Assembly: GCA_964035575.1 (NCBI GenBank)
Contig: OZ037835.1
Location: 1,550,001 to 1,614,000 of the forward strand
DNA length: 64,000 bases
DNA from: Rhynchopus sp. YZ270_cl-10
Taxonomy: Eukaryota; Euglenozoa; Diplonemea; Diplonemida; Diplonemidae
Reading direction: 5' to 3'
The notes beneath the pieces were generated by a model. The model worked only from the letters and a program-made list of their open reading frames with translations, did not search any database and had not been told where the DNA came from. How positions within the stretch are numbered: position 1 is the stretch's first letter; every line of letters starts with the position of its first letter. A program made the translations under genes and the position numbers. Below are positions 32,363 through 43,299 of the stretch, piece by piece.

Positions 32363-33391
32363 GACATGCTCACGTACCTCGTGACTTCGACTCTGAGCAG
32401 CGTGTGTTAGCTGCGCTGGAGGTGGTGGTGTTTAGTGCATGGTAGTTTTCAAAACAGATTTTATTCTCCACACCGTCACACCTTCAGGAAAAATATCATT
32501 TTCTTCATTTTCTTCCAGACACACTGGGTTTTTTGTTTCTTCGCTAATTATTTTTATCAAAGTTGACTTTTTTTTTGGGGCGTGCCACACCAGAGTCGCT
32601 AGTTATTTTTATCAAGAATGTTTTCCCCCCACCTTCGCCAGAAACGTTTTGATGTCATGACTGTTACTTCTTGTACTGAGGAAAGAGTTTCGCTTACTAG
32701 AGAGAGCCCAGTGCAGGAAGGGCTTGACCGTGGAAAAAGCAGGAGAGAAAGGGTTTGTTTGGTTCTTGATGTACGTTACCATCCCAGGTCATCACGTTTT
32801 TGATTGGGGCGAAATGAACGGACCTTTTCGTGCGGAGCGCGAATGACCTTTGTTGTCACCGTTTTGGACATACCTTTATATCTTCACAGTTTTGGGGGAA
32901 AAGGGTTCTCTCATGACACGGAATCCCTGCTCCCCCCACCAGGTGGACTCTTTCTGGAAAAGGGCAACTCAGAAAGAGGTACAACGGGAGAGAGTGCTAA
33001 CTCCCCTTTCACTCCCGACAGTGGTAGTTGATACTCCCCCTTTTTGTAACTCCGGAATAAAGTTGACCTTTTCCAGAAAGAGTCCACCGTGCATGAAGCT
33101 CGGTTGTTTCTGTGAGGTAGGGTTCGTTCCCCGTGTGGGAAACACGGTCTGCTCAGCACTCAGAAGCTACCTACCATAAAGGCCGTTAGCCCGGTCTTGT
33201 TCGGTCTTGAAAGCCGTGTGCCGCAAAATAGCGTGCCGACACTCCACTGTGGGGTGTTCGTGTGTAGAGAAATGATGTCTTCCAGCAGTGTGCAGCTCGA
33301 GGAGTTGTTGCGCTGCTCCGCTGTTGCTTGTGTGTTCTTCGTCCTCTCTCGTTGCAACCTCCTCACAGAAGCAGCAATACACAAACACACA
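32363..33391. repeat. Inter-ankyrin spacer with MITE
   Basis: Combines the post-stop segment, a partially duplicated TTCGCTAATTATTTTTATCA block (32,538-32,620), the upstream block, the 153-bp MITE and the GGTTCGTTCCCCGTGTGGG hairpin segment near 33,119. The order matches 27,905-28,454 upstream of gene 1. Confidence 0.7.
32938..33091. mobile_element. MITE upstream of ankyrin gene 3 (copy of 27,923-28,075)
   Basis: Same inverted ends (GGTGGACTCTTTCTGG), with a few substitutions and a slightly altered left end. Confidence 0.85.
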
Positions 33392-34648
33392 ATGTCGAAG
33401 AAGCGGCACGCAGAGAGCACGCAGGACGAGAACCCACGAAAGAGAAGACAACTTACTGCAGACCAGATCTTGGTGGAGGCTGTCAGGAACGGCGACATGA
33501 CTGCCGTGCGGGTGGTCCTTAAGAAGTTCAACCCAGACGGAAAAACAATGGTCTTCGATGCTGCGCACGAGGCATGCAGAAGGAACGATGATGAAAGCCT
33601 TGTACTGCTTCTTCCGTATGTTGAGACAACGCAGATGGACTTTGGGATCCTGCTGAGTGAGTGTGTCCACGCAGACCACGTTGCGTGCACGGAGGTCCTC
33701 TTGCAGCATTGGAAGTCAGTCTGCAAGAACACAGCGTTTGTCCCGCACGAGTCCAAGGGCAACGCAGGTCAGTATGGCTGTCCGGCCATGTGGTCAGACC
33801 CTGCAGTGTGTCGTGTCTTGATTGATGCAGGGGCAGACTTACATACAAAAAACGAGGATCAACGTTTGCCTCTGCAGTATGCTTGCGCTTCAGGAGCACT
33901 TGACGTTGTGAAGATGTTGTTGCCAGAGGTCGATGTCAATTACAAGCTCGACGACTTTTCTGCGTTGCACTTAGCGGTGTGTTATGAGGCAATAGACGTG
34001 GTGCAGTTGCTGATTGATGCAGGTGCAGACTTCGACACACAGCACAACGAGGGATATTCGCCCCTGCTCACTGCTTGCGGTTTAGGAGCACTTGACATTG
34101 TGAAGATATTGGTCAGAGCAGGTGCGGGAGTGCGTGTCACAAATGACCGAGGGGAAACGTGTCTTCAGCTTGCGGTACGTCGTGGACACACCGAGACTGT
34201 ACGCTATCTTGTGTGCTTGCCAGAGGTTGATGTGAATTACGGAGATGCTGACAACCACACTGCGTTGCACTTTGCGGTGGAGGGAACGCACACAGACGTG
34301 GTGCAGGTGCTGATTGATGCAGGTGCAGACATCGACACAAAGAACAACTACAGATGTTCGCCTCTGCACTCTGCTTGCATCTCAGGAACACTTGACGTTG
34401 TGAAGATGTTGGTCAGAGCAGGTGCGGGAGTGCGTGCCACAGATGACGAAGGGGACACGTGTCTTATCCTTGCAGCATTTTTTGGACACACCGAGACTGT
34501 GCGCTATCTTGTGGGCTTGCCAGAGGTGGAACTGAATCACCGTGACACTGAAAAGAACTACACTGCGTTGCAGTATGCGGTGCAGGAAAATCACAATGAC
34601 GTTGCACAGGTGTTGATGGATGCATTGTATGTTGCTATTGGAGTTTGA
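33392..34648 (+). CDS. Ankyrin-repeat protein 3, shorter (418 aa)
   Basis: Same architecture as its neighbours with start MSKKRHAESTQDENPRKRRQ. Only about 8 ankyrin repeats are present. The join VVKMLLPEVDVNYKLDDF shows that sequence has been lost between repeats without breaking the frame, as expected from recombination between similar repeats. It is more diverged than genes 1 and 2 (AVRNGDMTAVRVVLKKFNPD in place of AVSTVNTTAVRAVLKKSPHR). It ends with the same VLMDALYVAIGV. Likely a protein-binding scaffold. Confidence 0.9.
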   Translation: MSKKRHAESTQDENPRKRRQLTADQILVEAVRNGDMTAVRVVLKKFNPDGKTMVFDAAHEACRRNDDESLVLLLPYVETTQMDFGILLSECVHADHVACTEVLLQHWKSVCKNTAFVPHESKGNAGQYGCPAMWSDPAVCRVLIDAGADLHTKNEDQRLPLQYACASGALDVVKMLLPEVDVNYKLDDFSALHLAVCYEAIDVVQLLIDAGADFDTQHNEGYSPLLTACGLGALDIVKILVRAGAGVRVTNDRGETCLQLAVRRGHTETVRYLVCLPEVDVNYGDADNHTALHFAVEGTHTDVVQVLIDAGADIDTKNNYRCSPLHSACISGTLDVVKMLVRAGAGVRATDDEGDTCLILAAFFGHTETVRYLVGLPEVELNHRDTEKNYTALQYAVQENHNDVAQVLMDALYVAIGV

Positions 34649-35834
34649 GACATGCTCACGTACCTCGTGACTTGGACTCTCAGATGCGTGTGTTAGCTGC
34701 ACTAGGTGGTGGTGTTTCAGTTGCATGGTAGTTTTATCAAAACAGATTTTATTCTCCACACCGTAGCACATTCAGGAAAAGTATCATTTCTCTATTTATT
34801 TTGTACGAGTATGCAATACGTCTGGAAATGAAAGACGCGTTCTTCGGTTGCCATGAGTCTTACCGTTTCCCCCCTTTGTGCTCCACCTCTCCCCCGTACT
34901 TCAGGACGCGGGTTTTCGGGAAAGGATGGATGCGATCAACAATATTGGCCCACGTATTAGTGTATGAAGGGTGTTTGCACTTCGGGGCAGGAAACAGCGA
35001 CCAATTAGTCAGACCAAGCAGAAGGTGGCCTCTGGCCGTGCCACCTTTCCTTGACGAGTGGTTTGTGTACCGCCCCCTTTCATCCAGAGGGATGGCATCG
35101 TACAGTGGGTCAGTTGAAGGTGCCCTACGTCAAGAACAATTCCTTTGTTGCTATCATTGTTATGATAGTGTTGTGTTCTTTTGTGTGTTTTGGGGCTTTC
35201 TTTTTGTGTGTCATTTGGGTTTGTCAGAGCACGCTCTGGTAGGGTGATTTGTTATACAACAAACTAACCCCTCCGTTCATGATTTGTTTTGTTGATCGCA
35301 TCAGTCTTCATTGTGGAGAAGGTGGAGCAAAAAAAGGGAAAGCAGTAAGACTCATGAGATCCGAACGTGGATTTCGTTTTCAGATGTATTGCATTGCCAC
35401 GATCAAGAAGCGATCTTGGTCGAACCCCCACTGAGGTCTTGTTCGGTTTTGAAAGCCGTGTTCCGCAAAATAGATGTATTTTGAACAAGATAAAACAAAA
35501 GTCTTGCGTTTCTTTTATCGAACAGATTTTATTCTCACCCCATTCCCAAAACGTAAACACCACTTTCATTTTCATCACAAAAAAAAGATTTCTTTCTTCT
35601 TTCTTCTTCTACACACACTGGTTTTTGTGTTTCTCATTTTTATCAAAAAAGCTTTCAAGTTTCGAGTGCGAAACATTTCCCGATGTATTGCACGGGAAAC
35701 AATATTACAAACAGATGCAGGGTGGTTCCGTGCTTATCACAGAACCTGGCACGCGCTGCTCCGCTGTTGCATGTGTGTTCTTCGTCCTCTCTCGTTGCAA
35801 CCTCCTCACAGAAGCAGCAACACACAAACACACA
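34649..35834. other. Inter-ankyrin spacer, diverged
   Basis: Post-stop segment as in the other spacers, then a separate inverted-repeat element, then a CTTGTTCGGTTTTGAAAGCC block shared with the 5' regions of genes 1 and 3, and T-rich sequence. The long open frame crossing it is not supported as coding. Confidence 0.6.
34813..35392. mobile_element. Element with ~80-bp diverged inverted ends
   Basis: GCAATACGTCTGGAAATGA...CATGAGTCTTAC at the left is matched, with mismatches, by the complement of GTAAGACTCATGAG...CAGATGTATTGC at the right. The interior encodes one short frame (35,051-35,242) with a hydrophobic stretch (VAIIVMIVLCSFVCFGAFFL) that would span a membrane, but nothing else supports it as a gene. 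Confidence 0.6.
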
Positions 35835-37499
35835 ATGTCGAAGAAGCGGCACGCAGACAGCACGCAGGACGAGAACCCACCAAAGAGAAGACAGCTTTCT
35901 GCAGACCAGGTCTTGGTGGAGGCTATCAGAACTGTCAATACGACTGCTGTGCGGGCGGTCCTTAAGAAAAGGCCACACAGAAAAACAATGGCCTTCGATG
36001 TTGTGCGAGAGGCATGCAGAAGGAACGACGATGAAAGCCTCATACTGCTGCTTCCGTATGTTGAGACAACGCAGATGGACTTTGGGATCCTGCTGAGTGA
36101 GTGTGTCCACGCAGACCACGTTGCGTGCACGGAGGTCCTCTTGCAGCATTGGAAGTCAGTCTGCAAGAACACAGCGTTTGTCCCGCACGGCAAAGATGTG
36201 GACATGTTTGATTGTCCGGCCATGTGGTCAGACCCTGCAGTGTGTCGTGTCTTGATTGATGCAGGGGCAGACTTGCATATAAAGAACGAGTATAAACGTT
36301 CACCTCTGCACTATGCTTGCATTTCAGGAGCACTTGACGTTGTGAAGATGTTGGTGGTTGCAGCAGGTGCGGGAACACAGAAGTTCAGAGTCGCAGATGA
36401 CGAAGGGGAGACATGTTTTTCCATTGCGGCAAAATTTGGAAACATTGAGACTGTGCGCTATCTTGTGGGCTTGCCAGATGTCGATGTGAATTACGCGGAT
36501 GAGATCGACTACACTGCATTGCACGCAGCTGTGGGTCATGAGGCAACAGACTCGGTGCAGGTGCTGATTGATGCAGGTGCAGACTTTAACATACTGAACA
36601 ACGACGGACATTCGCTTCTGCACGATGCTTGTGAATTTGGAGCACTCGAAATTGTGAAGATATTGGTCAGTGTGGGTGCGGGAGTGCGTGTCACAAATGG
36701 CGAAAGGCACACGTGTCTTCACGCTGCGGCAGAAGCTGGACACACCGAGATTGTGCGCTATCTTGTGAGCTTGCCAGATGTCGATGTGAATCAAGAAACT
36801 GTAGATGTAGATAGCTACACTGCGTTGCACCGTGCGGTGATACATGTAGAACCAGACGTGGTGCAGGTGCTGATTGATGCAGGTGCACACATCGACACAC
36901 AGAACAACGTCGGGCGTTCACCCCTGCACTCTGCTTGCGCTTCAGGACTACTTGACGTTGTGAAGATGTTGGTCAGAGCAGGTGCGAAAGTGCGTGCCAC
37001 AGATGACGAAGGATGCACGTGTCTTATCCGTGCGGCACGTCGTGGACACATCGAGACTGTGCGCTATCTTGTGGGCTTGCCAGAGGTTGATGTGAATCAG
37101 GGAGATGCTCACAATCACACTGCGTTGCACCGTGCGGCGCTGAATGCGAACACAGACGTAGTGCAGGTGCAGGTGCAGACATCAACACACAGAACAGCGG
37201 AGGGACGTTCGCCTCTGCACTCTGCTTGCGCTTCGGGAACACTTGACGTTGTGAAGATGTTGGTCAGAGCAGGTGCGGGAGTGCGTGCCACAGATGACGA
37301 AGGGGACACGTGTCTTATCCTTGCAGCATTTTTTGGACACACCGAGACTGTGCGCTATCTTGTGAGCTTGCCAGAGGTGGAACTGAATCACAGAGACACT
37401 GCAACGAACTACACTGCGTTACAGTATGCGGTGCAGGAAGATCACAAAGACGTTGCACAGGTGTTGATGGATGCACTGTATGTTGTGTTTGGAGTTTGA
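35835..37499 (+). CDS. Ankyrin-repeat protein 4 (554 aa)
   Basis: Fourth paralogue with start MSKKRHADSTQDENPPKRRQ and about 12 ankyrin repeats. One repeat is scrambled: VVQVQVQTSTHRTAEGRSP stands where the paralogues have VVQVLIDAGADINTQNSEEG. It is a local out-of-frame stretch between compensating indels in a GTGCAGGTGC-type repeat, after which the frame is restored. The variable spot after VPHG reads KDVDMFD. Ends VLMDALYVVFGV as in gene 2. Function is inferred only as protein binding. Confidence 0.88.
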   Translation: MSKKRHADSTQDENPPKRRQLSADQVLVEAIRTVNTTAVRAVLKKRPHRKTMAFDVVREACRRNDDESLILLLPYVETTQMDFGILLSECVHADHVACTEVLLQHWKSVCKNTAFVPHGKDVDMFDCPAMWSDPAVCRVLIDAGADLHIKNEYKRSPLHYACISGALDVVKMLVVAAGAGTQKFRVADDEGETCFSIAAKFGNIETVRYLVGLPDVDVNYADEIDYTALHAAVGHEATDSVQVLIDAGADFNILNNDGHSLLHDACEFGALEIVKILVSVGAGVRVTNGERHTCLHAAAEAGHTEIVRYLVSLPDVDVNQETVDVDSYTALHRAVIHVEPDVVQVLIDAGAHIDTQNNVGRSPLHSACASGLLDVVKMLVRAGAKVRATDDEGCTCLIRAARRGHIETVRYLVGLPEVDVNQGDAHNHTALHRAALNANTDVVQVQVQTSTHRTAEGRSPLHSACASGTLDVVKMLVRAGAGVRATDDEGDTCLILAAFFGHTETVRYLVSLPEVELNHRDTATNYTALQYAVQEDHKDVAQVLMDALYVVFGV

Positions 37500-37900
37500 G
37501 ACATGCTCACGTACCTCGTGGCTTGGACCCTCACCTGCGTGTGTTAGCTGCGCTGGAGGTGGTGGTGTTTAGTGCATGGTAGTTTTCAAAACAGGTTTTA
37601 TTCTCCACATCGTAACATCGTAACACATACAGAACTAATAAAACCTACACTTTTGAACTCTTCTACACGACGTGATTTTCATTGGGCGCATCCTAGGAGG
37701 TACAGGGTAGTTCCGTGCATATCACAGAACCCGGCACCTTATGTGTGTCCCAAAAAACCAAGAGCGTTATTTGTGAACTTTTGAAGGAAACATAAAATAG
37801 ATTTCACCACCCCCCCTTTTTAGCATACCTTCGCAAATTTATGATGTAGCGCGTAGCGGGGGGGAGAAAAGGTAGCGTACACAACGTACGTAGCGTACAT
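37500..37900. other. Post-ankyrin spacer, no gene
   Basis: The first ~120 bp repeat the post-stop segment of the other ankyrin genes. The rest contains a short GTTCCGTGCATATCACAGAACC stretch shared with 35,727 (upstream of gene 4), hinting at the remains of a further unit. Confidence 0.5.
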
Positions 37901-38178
37901 GACGTGACGTAACGTAACGTAACGTAACGTAACGTAACGTAACGTAACGTAACGTAACGTAACGTAACGTAACGTAACGTAACGTAACGTAACGTAACGT
38001 AACGTAACGTAACGTAACGTAACGTAACGTAACGTAACGTAACGTAACGTAACGTAACGTAACGTAACGTAACGTAACGTAACGTAACGTAACGTAACGT
38101 AACGTAACGTAACGTAACGTAACGTAACGTAACGTAACGTAACGTAACGTAACGTAACGTAACGTAACGTAACGTAAC
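37901..38178. repeat. 5-bp satellite (AACGT)n, about 55 copies
   Basis: Near-perfect pentamer array with the palindrome ACGT in each unit. It separates the ankyrin cluster from the SARAF-like gene. Short irregular ACGTACGTAG sequence precedes it. Confidence 0.97.
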
Positions 38179-38626
38179 TATTTCTATTGACACTCTATTG
38201 TCACTCGGGTTGGAGGGGAACAGTGATGGAACACAACGCATTTTTGACCCCAAAAAAACAGGGCACTTCACCTATTTTGAGCTTGGGTAATCAATTCCGG
38301 GGTGATTTTTGGACATTAGAGACGTTCTGGCGGTCTTATTGGGGGTGTTGATACTCATGACAAGGCAAAAAGAAAGCGTTTTTAAATAAACAATGGAGCG
38401 TTGGGTGTGTCAAATCTCTCTGAAACGCCTCTGGGGACTAGAAAAATCCCTCAAAAGCCACATATTTTTTGCCCCTCTTTTTCTTCCACTTCTTTTACAG
38501 CGAGCCAAATGCTTTTGCACGGCACGGGTCACACACAATGCCCACTCTCACCAGCAAGAATTTATCAAAAAGCAATTTCCCAAACACCACCAGACACACA
38601 CACACACACACACCCTTCCTCCCCTG

Positions 38627-40887
38627 ATGAAGCGCCTTCTCCTCTTTGCCACCTTGGCTTCAGTGTCCCATGCCTCCTCTGAACGTGTCCACCTCGCCTC
38701 CGACGTCAAGAACCTAATCCTCTACGCTGGGCGCTCCACCAACGCCCGCCGCGTCGGTGCCGTGCCCCAACTCTCCTGCAGCGGCCCAGACTGCAACGCC
38801 GTCGAGGTCGACTACATGCAATGCGAGAACATGGGCATGGGCTCCACCGGGGTACAGTGGAAGTGCACTGCATACCCTGAGATGGACAAACGGTATGCCC
38901 TGGGGTCTGTCAACGTCGGCTGCGAGGGATACAAAGACAAACAGGACCCATACGTTTTGCAGGGCTCCTGCGGGGTCGAGTACACAATCAAACGCACGAA
39001 GGCAGGACAACAACAGAACTCAAACAGGGACAGTAACTACGGTGGTGGTGGTGGTGGTGGTGGCTACTCCGCAGGGGGCCAGCGCTATCAAGGTGGAGGT
39101 GGTGGACACTCCTCCCACCACGCCTCGCACAACGACTACGCCAGCAGCTACTCGTACTCCTCGCCGACAGAGGGGAAGGGCACGCGATGGGTCATCTTCC
39201 TCATAGCTGCTGCCGCGCTTGCGTACTTCATGTTTTTCCGCACACCATCTGGACCAGGAGCACGCCCAGGGCCTCCCGGACGCAACGGAGGGGAGTACCG
39301 GGGGAGTGGTGGAGGTGGAGGAGGGGGCGGTGGTGGTGGTGGTGGTGGTGGTGGTGGGGGTGGAGGTGGCTACTTTGCGAACACAGGGTCGCGCTTCGGG
39401 AGCTACACGCAGACGCAGACGCAGCCGCAGGTTCCCCCCAACCCGCCTCAGCAGCAGCACGGCTTGTTTGGTGGTTGGGGTCAGTTCCTCGGGGGTGCCG
39501 CCCTGGGTTATATGTTCGGAGGAAACGGCTATGGCAACCAAGGCTACGGTGGAGGTTATGGGTATGTAGGGGCTTTTGCCAAGAGGTTTCCTCTTCGGTG
39601 TGACTTCACCCCCTCTTCTGGTGGGCAATGTGTCGCTCCGAGAAAATGCTCTTCAACAATACAGCCCCATTTTGGGCCCTATTTCCAGCACTCAGAGAGT
39701 GCTCCAGAAAGGGGTTTTTAAACACACAACATTTTGGGCAATCTCCCGGGTTTGCGTGGGTTTGCGGGCATTATCCCTCAGGAATTGCCCATCTCCTATT
39801 TCAAACATACACCCTATGCGTAATGTGTCGCTCTTCTCACCCCCACATTGCCTTCATACCACCCCCCTCACAGCAACTACGGTGGCTACGCGAACCCCTT
39901 TGGTGGTAATGCCGGCTACGGAGGATACAACGCCGGACACAATGCGGGCTACAACGCTGGTGGTGGTGGATACTCGGGGGGAGGAGGAGGTGGTGGTGGG
40001 TACTCTGGCGGCGGCAGCAGCAGCAGCGGTGGTGGAGGAGGCACACACTCTTCAACAGGTATGCGATGTTTGTCTTTCTACCCTTTTTTTGTTGCGTTAA
40101 TTGTACGATGATATGTGTGGAGGGTCTTTGAGTTTTGGCCTGGTAACAAACAGCTTCCTCCCAAAAACGCAAAATTCGGGTAATCAGGAGGTTTTCAAGC
40201 CAACAATTATTCTCTCATTTTTAAGCGTTGTGAGGAAGGTATACACAGAGAGCCCGACTACGCCTGAAAATAGGTTTGAGAAATCACTCTCTGAGGCGTG
40301 TCTGAGGCTTACCAATGTTGATATCAGTGTTCCTCCGAAAGTGCGACGTCTTTCTTCCCAACCAATGTAATCTAAGACCCATCTACCATTTAATATTGGC
40401 GACCAAAAAATTCGCCAATTACAAGAAAACCCCATCCGCCAATATTATTTGGTTGCCAAGTTTCTTGTACTGTATGTATATGCTTGGCGTGGTTCCGCGT
40501 ACTTAGTGCTTTTTAGTATACGGTCAGTATATGTTACCGGTACGTTACCCCCTATTTAGTTATCAAACACACACACACACACACGTCCTGGGCTGGACGG
40601 TAAATTGCATCCGGGGGTATATGGCGCCTCCAGAAGCCCTATGAAGAACCCTGAGGGTTAAACGTCACCCCCCCTTTTACCCCCTTTTGTTTTGTGACGG
40701 TCAGTCCAGTGGGCAACCTGCATTGCACCTCGCAGGCCCCATTGCCACACCCTGGGTGGTGAAGGTGAGGTGTGCTGCCTGGAAAGACATTCAACTTTTA
40801 TTTAGCCATAGTACCTTTTTTCCGCAGAGACTGTTCAAAATGGTCACAGGCGCCGCAGCTACACCACTAGTTGGTGTTTCATGGTAA
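38627..40887 (+). CDS. SARAF: SARAF-like store-operated calcium entry regulator
   Basis: Exon 1 starts at ATG 38,627 with signal peptide MKRLLLFATLASVSHASS. The next ~115 residues match the luminal SARAF domain: VHLASDVKNLILYAGRST, PQLSCSGPDC, VQWKC, GCEGY, DPYVLQGSCGVEY. A membrane helix (WVIFLIAAAALAYFMFF) lies near residues 188-205, then a Gly-rich cytosolic part with a long poly-Gly tract and LGGAALGYMFGGNGYG, typical of the family. The donor GTATGT at 39,562 and acceptor CTCACAG ending 39,873 join exon 2 (to 40,058). The last exons are tentative: 40,736-40,764 and 40,828-40,887 keep phase and end in a stop, but do not resemble the usual SARAF tail. Known role: an ER membrane protein that slows STIM/Orai calcium entry. 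Confidence 0.8.
39562..39873 (+). other. Intron 1 of the SARAF-like gene
   Basis: GTATGT donor and pyrimidine-rich ACCCCCCTCACAG acceptor. Glycine/asparagine/tyrosine-rich coding sequence continues in phase across it (…GYGGGYG / NYGGYANPFGG). Confidence 0.8.
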
Positions 40888-41967
40888 GTGCGTCATACCG
40901 CCATGTATCACAGGGCAGGTGCCCGCGAAGATGAAAACCCCACAGGGTGAAGATCAAATCCTGATGTTGAATGACGGTTGGAGAAATTGATTTTGTATAC
41001 CCCCCGCTCCAATCGTCCGCGAAGAACCCTCCCCCTTTTTATTTTATTTTATTCGTAAGTCACCAAAACCGTATCAATAAGCCGTAGCCTCTCCCTCAAT
41101 ATGGCTGGTAGAAGTGACAAGTGGGCCATACTCCGTTCAGGCGTTACCCACTCTAAACCCGTTATCAAACACACACACACACACAACAACAGCCTTTGGT
41201 GGTACCTCTAACCGTTGATTCAGCAGAGGTTGTTCTGACGTGAGTTGGTGTCTGGACTGAAATTGAAGGACACATCGGCACTGCAGAAGGAAAAAAATGG
41301 GGGGAAAACAAAACAAAAAACCAAAAAAAAATTTTTTTTTTTCAAGGTTGAGCATGAACTACGTCTATCTTCCGTAGTACAAAAAACAAAATTATAGTGC
41401 AGTTCATCTTCGGGTGTCTACACTAAAACAACCAAATTTTCAACAAAAGAAAAAAAAATTGCCTCTCTCACCTAGTGGGAGTCGGCGACGTGTCGACACA
41501 TAAAAAAAGCTTTCACCAAGCACTGCATTGAGTACAGACCCCTAGTTTACCCGCTAAGGTGGGTATTTAGGCGAGTGTTGACACAACAACGACAAAAAAA
41601 GGGAGGGGGAAAGGGTGATTTTTTTAGAGCGCTTTTTTTATGCCAGCCTAGAAGGTACCGAAAGAGTATCTACAACAGCACTGAAAAATGAAAAATAATA
41701 ATGTATTGTGTACGGTTGTCTAGCAAGGCGTTCTAACCTTGGTGAAGTGGAGGGGGGGTTTGTGTGTATCGAAGCATAGCATGCACTGTGTGTTGATGTC
41801 TGTTTTTATTTTGTTTTTTTTTATATTCCTACGAAGCTCGCAGGCCTTTTGCTAACCATCATGCCATCATGCCACGTTTTTGGGCGTTTTTTATTTTTTT
41901 TTCCATCATGCCACCATCATGCCACGGGGGGTGGTGGGGCAAGGCTTTCGCTGTCCATCACCCCCAG
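40888..41967. other. Gene-poor spacer
   Basis: Holds two GTTATCAAACACACAC microsatellite stretches (one just before, at 40,559-40,583, and one at 41,161-41,185) and A/T homopolymers. I see no gene. Confidence 0.5.
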
Positions 41968-42309
41968 ATGGCATGATGGCATGATGGCATGATGGCATGA
42001 TGGCATGATGGCATGATGGCATGATGGCATGATGGCATGATGGCATGATGGCATGATGGCATGATGGCATGATGGCATGATGGCATGATGGCATGATGGC
42101 ATGATGGCATGATGGCATGATGGCATGATGGCATGATGGCATGATGGCATGATGGCATGATGGCATGATGGCATGATGGCATGATGGCATGATGGCATGA
42201 TGGCATGATGGCATGATGGCATGATGGCATGATGGCATGATGGCATGATGGCATGATGGCATGATGGCATGATGGCATGATGGCATGATGGCATGATGGC
42301 ATGATGGCA
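41968..42309. repeat. 8-bp satellite (ATGGCATG)n, about 43 copies
   Basis: Perfect array of an octamer containing CATG. Scattered CATCATGCCA units precede it at 41,860-41,925. The His/Ala/Met/Pro-rich minus-strand open frames are artefacts of the repeat. Confidence 0.97.
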
Positions 42310-43079
42310 CCTTAAAATTTTTCTGCTCGCTGCGCTCGCGGAGGTATACCTCAAAAAAATTTCCGCTCGCTTCGCTCGCGCTGTACGCCATTTTCTTCCT
42401 GCCTACGGTGTCATTTTACAATGTCTAGGGGGATTCCCTTGTATTTTACAGCCAAAAATGAAACTTGACCCAAGCTGCAAAAATTTGACCATTTTTAGTT
42501 CAAAGTGACCCAACCGTTGCAACAGCCCCTGCTTCTGGAAGACGTATTGATTTTGTACGGTTAGTGTACATAAGGCGCAAGACCAAGCGCCGTTAATAAA
42601 GGATTAGATTCCGTTTTTTTGTTATCTCGCAAAGCTGACCCTTCGCCTCTCCACCCTGTGGCTGGCAGGGAGGCGCGCGCGAAGCGCGCGACGACCACTT
42701 TCACCAGGTGGGAAAGCTCGGAATGTACTTTTTTTCCAGGAAATTATTTTTTTTTGACCATCATGCCATTCAGGGGGAAAATCCCAAAGTTAGCAAAAGG
42801 CCTGCGAAGCTCGCTTCAAAGGAGAAATAGTACTACCGGGGGTACGGTCGCCAAATCATCCCTCAAACAGGAGGATTTGTGCAATCAAACGAAAACAACT
42901 TTACCTACCCGATCCTATTTTTTTTCCCCTTCTTTTTTGCTGTAAAAAATTCATCTTTCAAAAGTCTGGTTTTTTTTTTCAAAACTGTATGTGCACCAAA
43001 GTGGCACATCCGTTTTTACACATTCAGTTTCTTTTCTCTGAACATAATACCAACCTACGTTGCGAACCTGAATTTTTTG
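42310..43079. other. Gene-poor spacer with GCTCGC palindromes
   Basis: GCTCGCTGCGCTCGCGG and CGCTCGCTTCGCTCGCG near 42,327-42,380 are short inverted motifs beside the satellite. GCGCGCGAAGCGCGCG lies near 42,673. No gene seen. Confidence 0.45.
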
Positions 43080-43260
43080 TTGACCCTGCAAAAAGAAAGA
43101 GAATAAATGGGGAGAAGAGAGAGAGATCGTACCTCTTCTCGAAGTACGCAACGACATGTTTTCCATCAAAAGGCCCCACTACCTCCACCTGTTTTCACAC
43201 CCCTATCACCCTTGTTCTCCTGGAACAGGAGAACAAGGGTGATAGGGGTGGAATAAATGG

Positions 43261-43290
<30 letters not shown>
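43080..43290. repeat. LRR-gene 5' flank fragment with perfect hairpin
   Basis: 43,131-43,215 matches the region 90-170 bp upstream of LRR copy 3 (60,930-61,020). A 25-bp perfect hairpin (CACCCCTATCACCC..., loop GAA) covers 43,198-43,250, and AATAAATGGGGAGAAGAGAG lies on both sides of it. A (GA)n tract follows. It looks like a rearranged, promoter-bearing remnant of an LRR gene. Confidence 0.65.

Positions 43291-43299
<9 letters not shown>

Noticed and set aside
34801-35247. 148-codon open frame between ankyrin genes
   Set aside because: It overlaps an inverted-repeat element, has no paralogue beside the other genes, and its composition changes along its length.
28223-37391. Long minus-strand frames opposite the ankyrin genes
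   Set aside because: They are regular antisense shadows of the ankyrin repeats (HLHHV, INQHLH patterns), with no independent evidence.
37901-38178. Telomere-like array (AACGT)n
   Set aside because: The unit is a palindrome-containing pentamer without the G-rich strand of telomeres, and it lies between genes.
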